From the NCBI GenBank assembly GCA_007116145.1, contig SKJB01000003.1, positions 1-54,956 on the forward strand: a stretch of DNA of 54,956 nt. Direction: 5' to 3'. The notes beneath the pieces were generated by a model, which made no database searches, was not told the DNA's origin, and saw only the letters and a list, made by a program, of their open reading frames with translations. Source of the stretch: Limnochordia bacterium (lineage in GTDB: Bacteria > Bacillota > Limnochordia > Darwinibacteriales > DTU012). The position numbers were made by a program, and so were the translations under genes. Below, one piece after another: positions 1-8,251 of this stretch (its first letter is position 1; each line of letters starts with the position of its first letter).

Positions 1-70
1 ACCAATCTAATCATCGCTCCCCAGACCCTTCTATGTATCTTATATTACATACATAGAATTATATTTTAAG

Positions 71-120
71 GTGGGGTACTTTTCAATTATTATCTGGTGT
101 ACTTTTAGTTTATCATAAAC
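71..120. mobile_element. Candidate IS21-family terminal repeat (remnant)
   Basis: Two direct copies of GTACTTTT lie 23 bp apart (76-83 and 99-106), inside GGGGTACTTTTCA and GGTGTACTTTTAG contexts and followed by TTTATCATAAAC. Tandem GTACTTTT-type repeats of this kind are familiar from the ends of IS21-family (istA/istB) elements in Firmicutes. No istA or istB is in the window, so the rest of any element would lie to the left of position 1. The assignment rests on remembered pattern only. An imperfect hairpin (CTATGTAT at 31-38, ATACATAG at 49-56) lies just outside. Confidence 0.35.
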
Positions 121-122
121 AT

Positions 123-162
123 ATAGTCCTGCCTGGGGGAGGTGGTTGGTGGGAGGAAATGG
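123..162. repeat. 40-bp direct repeat, copy 1
   Basis: Positions 123-162 match 1336-1375 at 37 of 40 positions in the same orientation. The similarity starts sharply at ATAGTCCTG and ends at GGAGGAAATGG. The two copies bracket the alpha/beta hydrolase gene, 1213 bp apart. Copy 1 directly follows the IS21-like end. Confidence 0.8.
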
Positions 163-183
163 CGATTCGTGGTGTTGGATTCT

Positions 184-1122
184 CTAATTGTCGAGAATTT
201 CGTTCAAAAAAGCAAGAACTGCGTGCGTAACGCCAAAATCTTCTGGGTCACCAAACCATCTGTTGATTTCGCTATGCGTTCGATCGGTGGCATCAACGAG
301 TTCGACCAGAATCCCGTTTTCTACCAGAGCGTCGGCGAATGCTCGTGCCTGCAGCTGATTAACTGGATTCACCCTCTCCGGACGGCTTCCACGAGTATAG
401 AACAACTGAAACGGTGGGATGTCAATGTTCTCGGCGATATGATAAATCGGCGAGGCATCTCGCTGTGTGTCTGGGTTGTCAGTGAAGACCCGACTGTGAA
501 AACCGGCTGTCCCCCGCAATGTCGTCACAGCCGGAATGTCATAGGCAGCTGAGTCCAGTAGGACCACCGCCCTAATGATGCTCAAATCAAGCCCAATCTG
601 GCGCAAGTAACGGGAATCGGTGGCAACGAGAGATGCTAAGTGTGCCCCAGCAGAATGCCCCATAATCGATATGGAGTTATTGTCGCCGCCATACCGTTCA
701 ATGTTGCGGTAAACCCAACCAATTGTCAGACTGACATCTTCTACATTGCGAGGATGCTGACCTTCCGGCAATAAGCGATAGTTAATGCTCACAAATACCC
801 AACCATTGGCGAGAAAGAACTCCGCCTTGCGTCCCGCATAGGACTTGTCTCCGCGCCACCAACCACCTCCATGAATCCAAACCATTACAGGAGCATTAGA
901 GCTGTCTGGGAGCGCATAAATGTCCAAGCTGTGACGATGGGGGTCAACGCCTTCCATTTGCACATATTGGACGCTTTCTACATACCGGCTAACTCCTCCG
1001 ATATTGACCTCTGGCAAAACCTCGCCGGCAAGTCCAGGAAAAGACCATAGGCTGACCACAATGATCACGGCAAGAAGTGAAAGCATATGTCTCAGGACTC
1101 TACTATACATAATAGGATTCAC
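184..1122 (-). CDS. Secreted alpha/beta hydrolase (carboxylesterase-like)
   Basis: The 312-aa protein has a hydrophobic N-terminus (about residues 12-32, ending near LAG) typical of a signal peptide or anchor. An alpha/beta hydrolase fold of the BD-FAE/esterase-lipase type follows. The oxyanion-hole loop HGGGWW is at 84-89 and the nucleophile elbow GHSAG has Ser157. A C-terminal Asp (277 or 280) and His283 in DRTHSEIN complete the expected triad. It probably hydrolyses an ester at the cell surface; the substrate cannot be read from sequence. The GTG at 1122 sits close behind GGAAGGGAG, and an ATG at 1110 is an alternative. It lies alone between two near-identical 40-bp repeats and next to an IS-like end, so recent acquisition is plausible. 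The family call is firm; the role is open. Confidence 0.85.
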   Translation of the reverse strand: MNPIMYSRVLRHMLSLLAVIIVVSLWSFPGLAGEVLPEVNIGGVSRYVESVQYVQMEGVDPHRHSLDIYALPDSSNAPVMVWIHGGGWWRGDKSYAGRKAEFFLANGWVFVSINYRLLPEGQHPRNVEDVSLTIGWVYRNIERYGGDNNSISIMGHSAGAHLASLVATDSRYLRQIGLDLSIIRAVVLLDSAAYDIPAVTTLRGTAGFHSRVFTDNPDTQRDASPIYHIAENIDIPPFQLFYTRGSRPERVNPVNQLQARAFADALVENGILVELVDATDRTHSEINRWFGDPEDFGVTHAVLAFLNEILDN

Positions 1123-1146
1123 GCTCCCTTCCTGCCGCTAAGGATA

Positions 1147-1443
1147 CTACGTGGATACAAAGGCACCCGGTAGCAGACGGCTGAAACACGCCTCGTCAGC
1201 TAGCCTTCTGAAAAGGAAAAGGCAGCTTTTGGCTATTGCCGTATCTCGTATCAACAGAGTTCCCTGGCATTTAGCACAAAAGCGAACTGCCCTCAGATCG
1301 CCGGTACTGCTAAATGAGTTCGCCGCAATGCGGGCATAGTCCTGTCTGGGCGAGGCGGTTGGTGGGAGGAAATGGGACTGGTGGGTGGTCTGGCCGCCGC
1401 ATTTTGCCACCGTCCTCTTGATGGTTGTTTTGCTCATCGGCAC
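1147..1443 (-). pseudogene. Decayed zinc-ribbon-like ORF
   Basis: An open frame of 98 codons starts behind a fair ribosome-binding site (AGGGAG) but reads as two frames of a zinc-ribbon protein. The main frame carries a CxxC in RFCAKCQGTL. The neighbouring frame over the 40-bp repeat reads TGLCPHCGELI, which looks like the matching first half of a CPxCG...FCxxCG ribbon. This suggests one or two frameshifts in a small zinc-ribbon gene, possibly from a mobile element. The downstream half has no recognisable similarity. It could also be a chance ORF. The repeat copy at 1336-1375 lies inside it. Confidence 0.3.
1336..1375. repeat. 40-bp direct repeat, copy 2
   Basis: This is the second copy of the repeat at 123-162, with three substitutions and no indels. 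On the minus strand it is continuous with codons reading LCPHCGE, so this copy looks like the ancestral context and copy 1 like the duplicated piece. Confidence 0.8.
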
Positions 1444-1470
1444 TCCCTACCATCTAGCTCACCAGGTTGT

Positions 1471-2454
1471 TCACCTTGCGTACATCGGACCAACTCGATC
1501 AATCCTATTTGTCCAGATACCACCAGCGTAGTTAGAAGGTAGCATTTCTAGGTCATCCACAGTATCGAAGCCTTCAGCCCATCTTCCATCCCCTGTTACA
1601 ACAAAGACATGGGTATCAACTGCTTTCATCCGTTGTACGAAACGATGGGGCCAACCCCACAAAAAGCGAGCGTAGCGAATAGGCAGAATGAGTAGCGTGT
1701 TCCGCAAAGCCTGCGGGATATAACCTGTCCATCCCACAAGAATATAGGGCAGCAGGCCGTCCTTCATCGTAGATGTAGACATAACCCTTAGCTCGGGAAT
1801 CTCTTCCTGCAGTACACGAATCGGGTTATCCCCTCCATAGACTGATAGGCTAACTAATCGTTCTGCGGGCAGGGTCTTTAGGTACGAAGCCAACTGTCGG
1901 CCTTCATCTGCATCGTTGCTCTTGATGTGAATCAAGAAGTTCCCTTCAGGAAAGTGTGTCAACACTTCATCAAGGGCAGGCATAAGACCTACACCCTGCC
2001 CCCGAAAAGGGTATGTCTCTCCATAATCCGCAGTGTAGCCATATCCCACATCCAGTTTCTTCAACTCAGCCATAGTATGCTCTCTAGTCACCCCGTACCC
2101 ATCGGTTCGATACTGAAGGATCCAATCATGAAATACGGCAAACTGCCCATCTGTAGTTGGATGGATGTCTAGTTCTACTATGTCAGCACCAGCGGCAAAG
2201 GCAGCTTCCATAGATGGTATGGTATTCTCCAGATATGGATGCTCTGGCTCATAAATGCGCTCTGCCGTATTTGCATCGCCGGTGATTCCATCCATGTGGA
2301 ACGTCTGGCCGAGTCCTCGGTGCGCTAGCAGCAGAGGCTTATCCGGAGAGGTCGTTCGCAAAAGCGAGCTATTGTTAAGATAAACGAAGGCAATTAGTGC
2401 AAGTACTGCCAACAAAACTTTGGATCTTGTCCTTTTCAATGTAATTACGATCAC
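1471..2454 (-). CDS. Glycerophosphodiester phosphodiesterase family protein
   Basis: The 327-aa protein has one N-terminal membrane segment (about residues 12-27) and a GDPD TIM-barrel. It shows the family signatures LAHRG near 43-47, ENTIPSMEAAF near 76-86, and ELDIHPTTDG with FHD about 20 residues later. These place the catalytic His pair and the metal-binding Glu and Asp. The family cleaves glycerophosphodiesters to glycerol-3-phosphate and an alcohol; membrane anchoring suggests action outside the cell on lipid head-group products. About 30 residues lie between HRG and the ENT motif, longer than in minimal GDPDs. The GTG at 2454 abuts the GAGGGG sequence, so the TTG about 15 bases downstream is a credible alternative start. 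It appears to be a single-gene unit. Confidence 0.85.
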   Translation of the reverse strand: MIVITLKRTRSKVLLAVLALIAFVYLNNSSLLRTTSPDKPLLLAHRGLGQTFHMDGITGDANTAERIYEPEHPYLENTIPSMEAAFAAGADIVELDIHPTTDGQFAVFHDWILQYRTDGYGVTREHTMAELKKLDVGYGYTADYGETYPFRGQGVGLMPALDEVLTHFPEGNFLIHIKSNDADEGRQLASYLKTLPAERLVSLSVYGGDNPIRVLQEEIPELRVMSTSTMKDGLLPYILVGWTGYIPQALRNTLLILPIRYARFLWGWPHRFVQRMKAVDTHVFVVTGDGRWAEGFDTVDDLEMLPSNYAGGIWTNRIDRVGPMYAR

Positions 2455-2795
2455 CCCTCACTCTCAGACGCCGCAATTCCGGCATACTAATAGGATAGCA
2501 CAAAGAACCAAGGATGGCTTTACCACAGGGATATCTAAAGGATCAGCAGTTAACTCCGATTTCGTCATTTTGACGGTCTGGGTAACCACTCAACCATGGT
2601 GTTCACTGATGAGACTACGATTACTCTATTCTCTTCAACTCATGCAAATTCCTTCCAAACTACGAAAGGTGCATCCAGAGGACCGCCGGAATATGTCCCC
2701 CATTACCACATATGTTTCCTATGACCCGATCGCCAACATTCTCACTCATCCCATCCGAAACCAAAAACTGCCAAAACGCCCACCACCAAAGGGTT
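2455..2795. other. 341-bp intergenic region, no gene recognised
   Basis: This stretch separates the GDPD gene from the RNA methyltransferase. No frame reads as a recognisable protein. The plus-strand ORF that crosses it overlaps coding sequence at both ends and has no family look. No U-tracted hairpin is evident. A weak sigma-A-like box pair (TTGGTT, then TAGTAT on the minus strand near 2485-2510) could serve the GDPD gene, but it is not convincing. Confidence 0.5.
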
Positions 2796-4190
2796 TCACC
2801 GTTCCAGCACTACTACACACTCCACGTGACTCGTATGTGGAAACATATCGACCGGTTGCACATAACCGACCTCATAACCCTGTTCCACTAGATAGGCCAC
2901 ATCGCGAGCTAAGCTACTAGGATTACAGGAAACATATACTATTTTCGGCACTTCCAATTGACTGATAGTCGATAATAGCTCCACTTCACAACCTTTACGC
3001 GGAGGATCGAGTAGTACTACATCCACCTTTGCACCTTGTTCAATCAGATCCGGTACCACTTGCTCAGCTTTACCACAAAGAAACTGAACATCGGTGATTC
3101 CGTTTAATCTTGCATTATGGCGGGCATCTTCTACAGCTTCTTTCACTTCTTCTACTCCGTAGAGCTCACTTGCGTCTTCAGCTATGTATAACCCGATGGT
3201 TCCGATTCCGCAATAGAGATCCCAGACTGTTTCGGCACCCGTTAAAGCTGCTGCCTTCTTCACTTCATCGTAGAGAATATGGGTTTGCACAGGATTTACT
3301 TGAAAGAACGATCGTGGTGAAATGGCGAATTTTAGATAGCCAATCGTATCAATTAAATTTGCTTGACCCCAAAGAATTTTGGTCTTGTCCCCAAAAATCA
3401 CATTGGTATCGCTTGTGTTTATATTATGCGCAATGCTTACCAACTCGGGCACCTGGGCAATCAGTTTCTGAATTAGCTCTTCTTGCTGTGGAAATTTCGC
3501 TGTGTTTGTGACAAACGTTACCATCAGTGTATCTTCGCTAAAACTCACTCGTGTTACCACATGACGAATGACCCCTTGTCTGGTCTTTTCATTATAAGGT
3601 TCAATACCAAGTTCATGTAACACACTTTTTACCGCAAGCGAGAGCTTCATTGTCAATGGATGCTGGATCATACATGCATCGAGATCAACGATTTCATGTG
3701 TGCGTTTACGATAAAACCCCATGATAACCTGGTTATTCACCATGCCTATGGGAAACTGACCCTTATTGCGATAACCAGCAGGATCTTCCATTCCTTTAAT
3801 CTTCCGGACTTCCACATTGAGTTTGGCAATTCGGGTAAAAGCATCCTCCACCTGCCGTTTTTTCCAAAAAAGCTGGGTTTCATACTCCATATATTGTAAC
3901 TGGCATCCCCCACAATTAGTGGCTACTGGGCATAGAGGTGTCTTTCGCTGGCTCGACGGCTGTACGATTTGCGTGATCAGTCCTCGAGCATAGCTTTTTT
4001 TCGAAGAGATAATGCGGATACGCACACTATCACCAGGCATCGCATCAGGCACAAATACTGCTAATGAACCAATACGTCCCACACCCTCACCATCATGGGT
4101 TAGACCGTGAATCTCCACTTCATGCTCTTCGCCGCTCTTTATTCGTTCCTTTGTACTCACAATTTTTCTATCCAAAATTACACACCTCAT
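2796..4190 (-). CDS. rlmCD: 23S rRNA (uracil-5-)-methyltransferase, RlmCD/RumA type
   Basis: The 464-aa protein is a TrmA/RumA-family SAM-dependent m5U methyltransferase. An N-terminal TRAM-like OB domain spans about 18-75. The iron-sulfur cysteines Cys87, Cys93 and Cys96 (CPVATNCGGC) follow. The SAM site reads LYCGIGTIG. DPPRKG and the SCNPSSLARD motif with the catalytic Cys lie near the C-terminus. The Firmicute member methylates two 23S rRNA uridines; which ones apply here is inference. Its first codon overlaps the U32 gene stop by ATGA. A TTG at about 4175 with the better-placed GAGGTG is a possible true start. It is the last gene of the run that begins at alaS. Confidence 0.9.
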   Translation of the reverse strand: MRCVILDRKIVSTKERIKSGEEHEVEIHGLTHDGEGVGRIGSLAVFVPDAMPGDSVRIRIISSKKSYARGLITQIVQPSSQRKTPLCPVATNCGGCQLQYMEYETQLFWKKRQVEDAFTRIAKLNVEVRKIKGMEDPAGYRNKGQFPIGMVNNQVIMGFYRKRTHEIVDLDACMIQHPLTMKLSLAVKSVLHELGIEPYNEKTRQGVIRHVVTRVSFSEDTLMVTFVTNTAKFPQQEELIQKLIAQVPELVSIAHNINTSDTNVIFGDKTKILWGQANLIDTIGYLKFAISPRSFFQVNPVQTHILYDEVKKAAALTGAETVWDLYCGIGTIGLYIAEDASELYGVEEVKEAVEDARHNARLNGITDVQFLCGKAEQVVPDLIEQGAKVDVVLLDPPRKGCEVELLSTISQLEVPKIVYVSCNPSSLARDVAYLVEQGYEVGYVQPVDMFPHTSHVECVVVLER

Positions 4191-5410
4191 ATTTCAATTT
4201 TAACCTTCACCTTCCGTAATATAGAAAACGGCAGAACCTTAGGCATCGGAATTCGTGCTTGATAATTGGCATGCACTGCATCCACAGATTTATTAGTCTT
4301 ATCATCGATAATATGTTCAACAACAAAGTCAAAATTCTCTGCGCGTGGTTGCATGATCTCGAGGGCATCGCCGATTTGCAAGCGATTACGTACCTCAATA
4401 ATCGCTTCTCCTGACGCTTCATCATACTCTTGGACTACTCCAAGAAAATCATAGGTCTGCGAATAAGCCGTACTCTCTGGATTGGTTCCCGCTTGATTGC
4501 CGGTAAAGAAGCCGGGGTAATACGGTCGGTGACTAACTTTGCTTACTTCCTTGAGTAAGACTGGATCTAAAGTATAATTATTGGGATCGGACTGATAGCT
4601 ATCTAAGGCCTGACGATACGCTCGAACTATTGTTGCTACATAGTAAGCGCTCTTCATTCGCCCTTCAATCTTGAGGCTATCGATACCTATTGCAATTAGA
4701 TCTGGAAGATACTCGAGTAAACAGAGATCGCTTGAGTTAAAAATATATGTGCCTTCTGGTGCTTCTTCAATCGGGTAATATTTATTCGGCCGCGTTTCCT
4801 CCACTACAGCATACTTCCAGCGACAACTTTGGGCACATGCACCTCGATTAGCATCACGACCTGTCATCACATGACTGAGCATGCAGCGCCCTGAATAAGC
4901 CATACACATCGCTCCATGGACAAATACTTCCATCTCCGCACTGACCTTCGTGCGCATGATCGCCATATCATCTTTGGTAATCTCCCGAGCCGTTACAATG
5001 CGTGCTATCCCAAGCTCCGCCCAAAACTTTGCAGCTTGCCAATTCGTAGTATTAGCCTGGGTACTAAGGTGCAGAGGAACATGTGGGGCTACTTGCTGGG
5101 CAATCCGCATAATACCGACATCGGCCAGGATAATGGCATCTACCCCTATTTCACCTAAATATTGAATATAGTCGGGTATACCTGGTAGATCCCGATTGTG
5201 GGGAAAGACATTCACTGTGACGTAAATCTTCACAGCCCGATCATGCGCATAGTGCACCACTGTTTTCAGTTCTTCTAAATCAAAGTTTCCTGCCATCGCT
5301 CGCATCCCAAATTGGTTACCTGCGAGATAGAGAGCGTCGGCTCCATACGCAATGGCGATTTTGGCCTTTTCCATATTTCCTGCTGGTGCTAACAGTTCGG
5401 GGATATTCAC
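4187..5410 (-). CDS. U32 family peptidase-like tRNA hydroxylation protein
   Basis: This is a 407-aa member of peptidase family U32, closest in length and start (IPELLAPAGNMEKAKIA) to the YrrO/TrhP-like subgroup. That subgroup is linked to 5-hydroxyuridine formation at tRNA wobble U34 and has historically been called collagenase-like. The U32 signature region around HGAMCMAYSGRC and the cysteines in GACAQSC near the middle of the protein fit the family. IKIEGRMKS follows. The GTG at 5410 is chosen because AAAGGA stands nine bases ahead; the upstream ATG at 5428 overlaps the mltG stop and has a poorer site. B. subtilis has two U32 genes (yrrN, yrrO) here; only one is present. Function is from family knowledge. 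Confidence 0.85.
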   Translation of the reverse strand: MNIPELLAPAGNMEKAKIAIAYGADALYLAGNQFGMRAMAGNFDLEELKTVVHYAHDRAVKIYVTVNVFPHNRDLPGIPDYIQYLGEIGVDAIILADVGIMRIAQQVAPHVPLHLSTQANTTNWQAAKFWAELGIARIVTAREITKDDMAIMRTKVSAEMEVFVHGAMCMAYSGRCMLSHVMTGRDANRGACAQSCRWKYAVVEETRPNKYYPIEEAPEGTYIFNSSDLCLLEYLPDLIAIGIDSLKIEGRMKSAYYVATIVRAYRQALDSYQSDPNNYTLDPVLLKEVSKVSHRPYYPGFFTGNQAGTNPESTAYSQTYDFLGVVQEYDEASGEAIIEVRNRLQIGDALEIMQPRAENFDFVVEHIIDDKTNKSVDAVHANYQARIPMPKVLPFSILRKVKVKIEI

Positions 5411-5427
5411 TCTACCACATCCTTTCA

Positions 5428-6483
5428 TTAGTAACCTAATGCTTGCCGTGCTCTTACATGCTCTTCAAAGGTATAGCTAAATTGGTGCGTTCCATCTCGC
5501 CGACTGACAAAAAACAAATACTCAACCTCTGCAGGATCGAGCACAGCCAAAATTGACCGGATTCCAGGACTTGCAATCGGACCTGGAGGGAGCCCCGAAT
5601 TGCGATAGGTATTATAGGGGGAATCTATGTCTAGATCTCGATACAAGACACGACTGCGTTCTTCAGTCATCACATAGCGTACTGTAGGGTCGGCCTGTAA
5701 AGGCATGTTAATGGCCAAGCGGTTTAAGTAAACACCAGCCACAACTGGACGCTCGCAGTCGACCATGGCTTCCTTTTCCACGATTGAAGCTAAGGTTACC
5801 ACTTCATGTAATGTTAATCCACTCTCTGCAACTCTCGGATCCACAATCGGTGGAACGACAGCGAGAAATCGATTGACCATATGACGAAGAATAGCTTCTT
5901 CGGTTTGCCCTTTCACAAACTGATAGGTATCAGGAAATAAATATCCTTCCAATGAAGCAATCGGCACTTCGATTGGCACCCTATCGCCATACACAAAATA
6001 CGCATTGCGAGCTAAGTGTAAAAAGCGCTCTTCATCAACTAAACCAGCTGATGCTAAGACTGCGGCAATCTGTTTTAACTCATAACCCTCGGGTATGATC
6101 ACAGTAGATGCAATCACCTGTCCTTCATTTAACTGTTTGATAATGCGTAACGGCGACATAAAAGGGTTTAAGAGATAATAGCCAGCTTGGAGATTACTAT
6201 CAGTTCTCGTTAACCGTAGCAATCGTTGAAATAACTCTGCATTTCGGACGATTCCTTCTTCTTCTAAGAGACGGGCAATTTTTCGACCACTAATACCCCT
6301 AGGTATAGTAATCATTCGGTCTAAACTAACCGGATTCGTACTCACAGGTTGCAATCCTACCATTATCAAGGTCGCGAGAATTATGCTTGCAACCATAAAT
6401 CCACTCATAATAAAACGGACCAGGATTGTCACGGTCCGTTTTGCCGTACCAGGATTCTTGTGCGTATGGTCTGTATCTGCCAT
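5428..6483 (-). CDS. mltG: Endolytic murein transglycosylase MltG
   Basis: The 351-aa YceG/MltG protein has a short cytoplasmic N-terminus and a membrane segment at about 24-46. A LysM-like subdomain follows (IPRGISGRKIARLLEEEG, IIPEGYELKQIA). The catalytic domain carries the signature ASIVEKEA, whose second Glu is the expected catalytic residue, then GVYLNRL and LQADPTVRYV. The enzyme cuts nascent glycan strands at the outer membrane face and terminates their growth. AGGGAG eight bases before the ATG supports the start. Its position between DUF1292 and U32 genes matches B. subtilis yrrL. Confidence 0.94.
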   Translation of the reverse strand: MADTDHTHKNPGTAKRTVTILVRFIMSGFMVASIILATLIMVGLQPVSTNPVSLDRMITIPRGISGRKIARLLEEEGIVRNAELFQRLLRLTRTDSNLQAGYYLLNPFMSPLRIIKQLNEGQVIASTVIIPEGYELKQIAAVLASAGLVDEERFLHLARNAYFVYGDRVPIEVPIASLEGYLFPDTYQFVKGQTEEAILRHMVNRFLAVVPPIVDPRVAESGLTLHEVVTLASIVEKEAMVDCERPVVAGVYLNRLAINMPLQADPTVRYVMTEERSRVLYRDLDIDSPYNTYRNSGLPPGPIASPGIRSILAVLDPAEVEYLFFVSRRDGTHQFSYTFEEHVRARQALGY

Positions 6484-6568
6484 GATTATGTCTCCCTAAT
6501 GGTTAATAGAATATATCATATCTATTATATACAAACCAGACAGATTTAGCAAACAAGAACTCGTACAA

Positions 6569-6820
6569 TTACTCTATTGCATCTTCTTCTAAGATTTGTA
6601 CGACTTTATCAAATTCCTCATCATCTTCTATGTCAACAAGGAACTCTTCGCCATTTTCATCTTCTTCAATCCGAAAAATCACTGCACCTGCATCTGGGTC
6701 TTCCTCAGGTAGTAAAACCGCATAGCGCTTAGACTCTACCTCTATTAAATCCACAACGGTAAAATCATGTTCCTTATTATCCTCATCGACTAAAGTAATT
6801 TTCTCACTATTGTCAGCCAT
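6569..6820 (-). CDS. DUF1292 domain-containing acidic protein (YrzB-like)
   Basis: The 83-aa product is strongly acidic and matches the DUF1292 pattern: a short beta-rich repeat with VDEDNKEHDF, KRYAVLLPEEDPDAG, FRIEEDENGEE, ending in an acidic tail. Biochemical function is unknown. The start at MADNSEK is supported by GAGGAGG about six bases upstream; the longer frame has no such site. The gene sits between ruvX and mltG, the conserved yrzB location, and probably shares their transcript. Confidence 0.88.
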   Translation of the reverse strand: MADNSEKITLVDEDNKEHDFTVVDLIEVESKRYAVLLPEEDPDAGAVIFRIEEDENGEEFLVDIEDDEEFDKVVQILEEDAIE

Positions 6821-6881
6821 GATTAGCCTCCTCATATTTTGGAGTAAACTTGTAAATGCCAAGTGCTCCTTTTAGCTTGTG

Positions 6882-7289
6882 TTAGCTTCGATCCAAATAT
6901 GCCTGTAAAATGACACAGGCTGCAACCATATCAATTACTTGCCGGCGCTTTTTGCGACGAACATCCCCTTCTAATAGGACTCGTTCAGCAGCTACAGTGG
7001 AAAAGCGTTCATCCCAATATTCGACTGGAATCGGGATTTCCTTTTCCATTTTTACTACAAAATCTTTCACCTTATCGGTTTCTGGACCATACGAACCGTC
7101 GGTACGTCTGGGTAAACCCATGATAATCTTGGTTACCTGTTTTTCCTTCACTATTTCCTTTAAGCGCCCAAAATCATTGGTCAAATTGGTGCGCCGGATT
7201 ACTTCTAATCCTTGCGCTGTCCAACCCAACTCATCACTAATAGCGATACCTATCGTTTTCTCGCCTAAATCCATTCCCATTAATCGCAT
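6882..7289 (-). CDS. ruvX: Putative pre-16S rRNA nuclease / Holliday junction resolvase YqgF
   Basis: This is a 135-aa RNase H-fold YqgF protein. The first acidic residue is in MGMDLGEKTIGIAISDE. A GLPRRTDGS loop and YWDERFST follow, and the final acidic residue lies in VIDMVAAC. The family has been assigned to 16S rRNA 5'-end maturation and to Holliday-junction resolution; sequence does not decide between them. GGAGA lies directly upstream of the ATG. It belongs to the alaS-ireB-ruvX-DUF1292 block, but here three unrelated genes separate it from ireB. Confidence 0.92.
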   Translation of the reverse strand: MRLMGMDLGEKTIGIAISDELGWTAQGLEVIRRTNLTNDFGRLKEIVKEKQVTKIIMGLPRRTDGSYGPETDKVKDFVVKMEKEIPIPVEYWDERFSTVAAERVLLEGDVRRKKRRQVIDMVAACVILQAYLDRS

Positions 7290-7303
7290 ATTCTATCTCC
7301 AAT

Positions 7304-8239
7304 TTAGATAACCTTAATGGCAAATTCCGGACAAACTGCTCCACAATATCCGCAGAATACGCACTGTGATCGATCATTTACCACCTGGTCTTTGTTTATC
7401 GTTAGCGCATTCGCTGTACATACATCAATACAGCGGCCACACCGGACACACCATTGCTCAATGTGTAACAGGCGGTCCGTATCCATAACCCAAGGTTCTA
7501 CTACTTCATGATTAAAATAGGCAAGATTGCGCTCAAGTTCTATAAACGACTTCATCCCTAAGGCAATTGCATCAATATCTTCATTCATAGTCAAAAAATC
7601 TAGAGCATTAAGCCATGAATTAACTAAATGGCCACCACCTAATGGCTTCATGGCATAAATGCCCTTACCACAGGCTTTAGCTTGCTTAATGGCTGCAAGC
7701 ATTTGTCCTAAATCACCACCTTGAATCCCAATACCAGAAATGTTTACCAATGGTGATAGTATCTCTACTTCTGGATAAAGGCAGGCACCTAAAACTCCAG
7801 TCACATGGTGTGTAGAAATACCGACTGCTCTTACTTTCCCCGCCTCTCTAGCCCGTAATAAATATTCCAAAGCTGGCCAATGTCCTCGGATGGTGTGTTC
7901 GGATTCTTGCTCATGCAGCAGTACAATCGGTACCACATCCACTGCTAATGCCCGCAATGCTTCGTGTAGAGCAGCTTCCATAGCATCAGCTGTGTAGGCG
8001 TAAGACTTTGTGGCAATAACCACATCCTCGGACCACCCTTTCAAGGCTGCATGGATATATGGGTAGGTACCATACAATTGGGCGGTATCTATAAAGTTAA
8101 TCCCAGCCTCAAAAGCCCCTCGGATGAGTTTTGCTCCCTCTTTGATTGGTAACTTTCGTTGTAAGGGACCAATCGTGAGAGAGCCAAAGCATAAATGCGA
8201 CACTTCTAACCCAGTATTTCCTAATCGTCGATATTCCAC
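7304..8239 (-). CDS. Aldo/keto reductase fused to a C-terminal 2[4Fe-4S] ferredoxin domain
   Basis: In this 311-aa protein residues 1 to about 250 form an AKR barrel. It keeps the catalytic tetrad: Asp and Tyr in FIDTAQLYG, Lys in IATKSY and His in VLLHEQ. The last 60 residues hold two ferredoxin motifs, CVRCGRCIDVC and CVFCGYCGAVC, each with a more distant fourth position. Such AKR-ferredoxin proteins are common in anaerobes, with substrate unknown. The barrel would use NAD(P)H and the clusters suggest coupling to an electron carrier. The GTG start has GAGGAG seven bases ahead. It lies 14 bp before ruvX and 12 bp after the baseplate-J-like gene, probably in one transcript. Confidence 0.88.
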   Translation of the reverse strand: MEYRRLGNTGLEVSHLCFGSLTIGPLQRKLPIKEGAKLIRGAFEAGINFIDTAQLYGTYPYIHAALKGWSEDVVIATKSYAYTADAMEAALHEALRALAVDVVPIVLLHEQESEHTIRGHWPALEYLLRAREAGKVRAVGISTHHVTGVLGACLYPEVEILSPLVNISGIGIQGGDLGQMLAAIKQAKACGKGIYAMKPLGGGHLVNSWLNALDFLTMNEDIDAIALGMKSFIELERNLAYFNHEVVEPWVMDTDRLLHIEQWCVRCGRCIDVCTANALTINKDQVVNDRSQCVFCGYCGAVCPEFAIKVI

Positions 8240-8251
8240 TGTTTAGCTCCT

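Noticed and set aside
142-552. 136-codon plus-strand ORF at the left edge
   Set aside because: It runs antisense to the C-terminal half of the hydrolase, has no ribosome site and no family features; it starts inside the 40-bp repeat by chance.
2420-2920. 166-codon plus-strand ORF over the intergenic gap
   Set aside because: It overlaps coding sequence of two minus-strand genes at its ends, has no Shine-Dalgarno and reads as unstructured low-similarity sequence.
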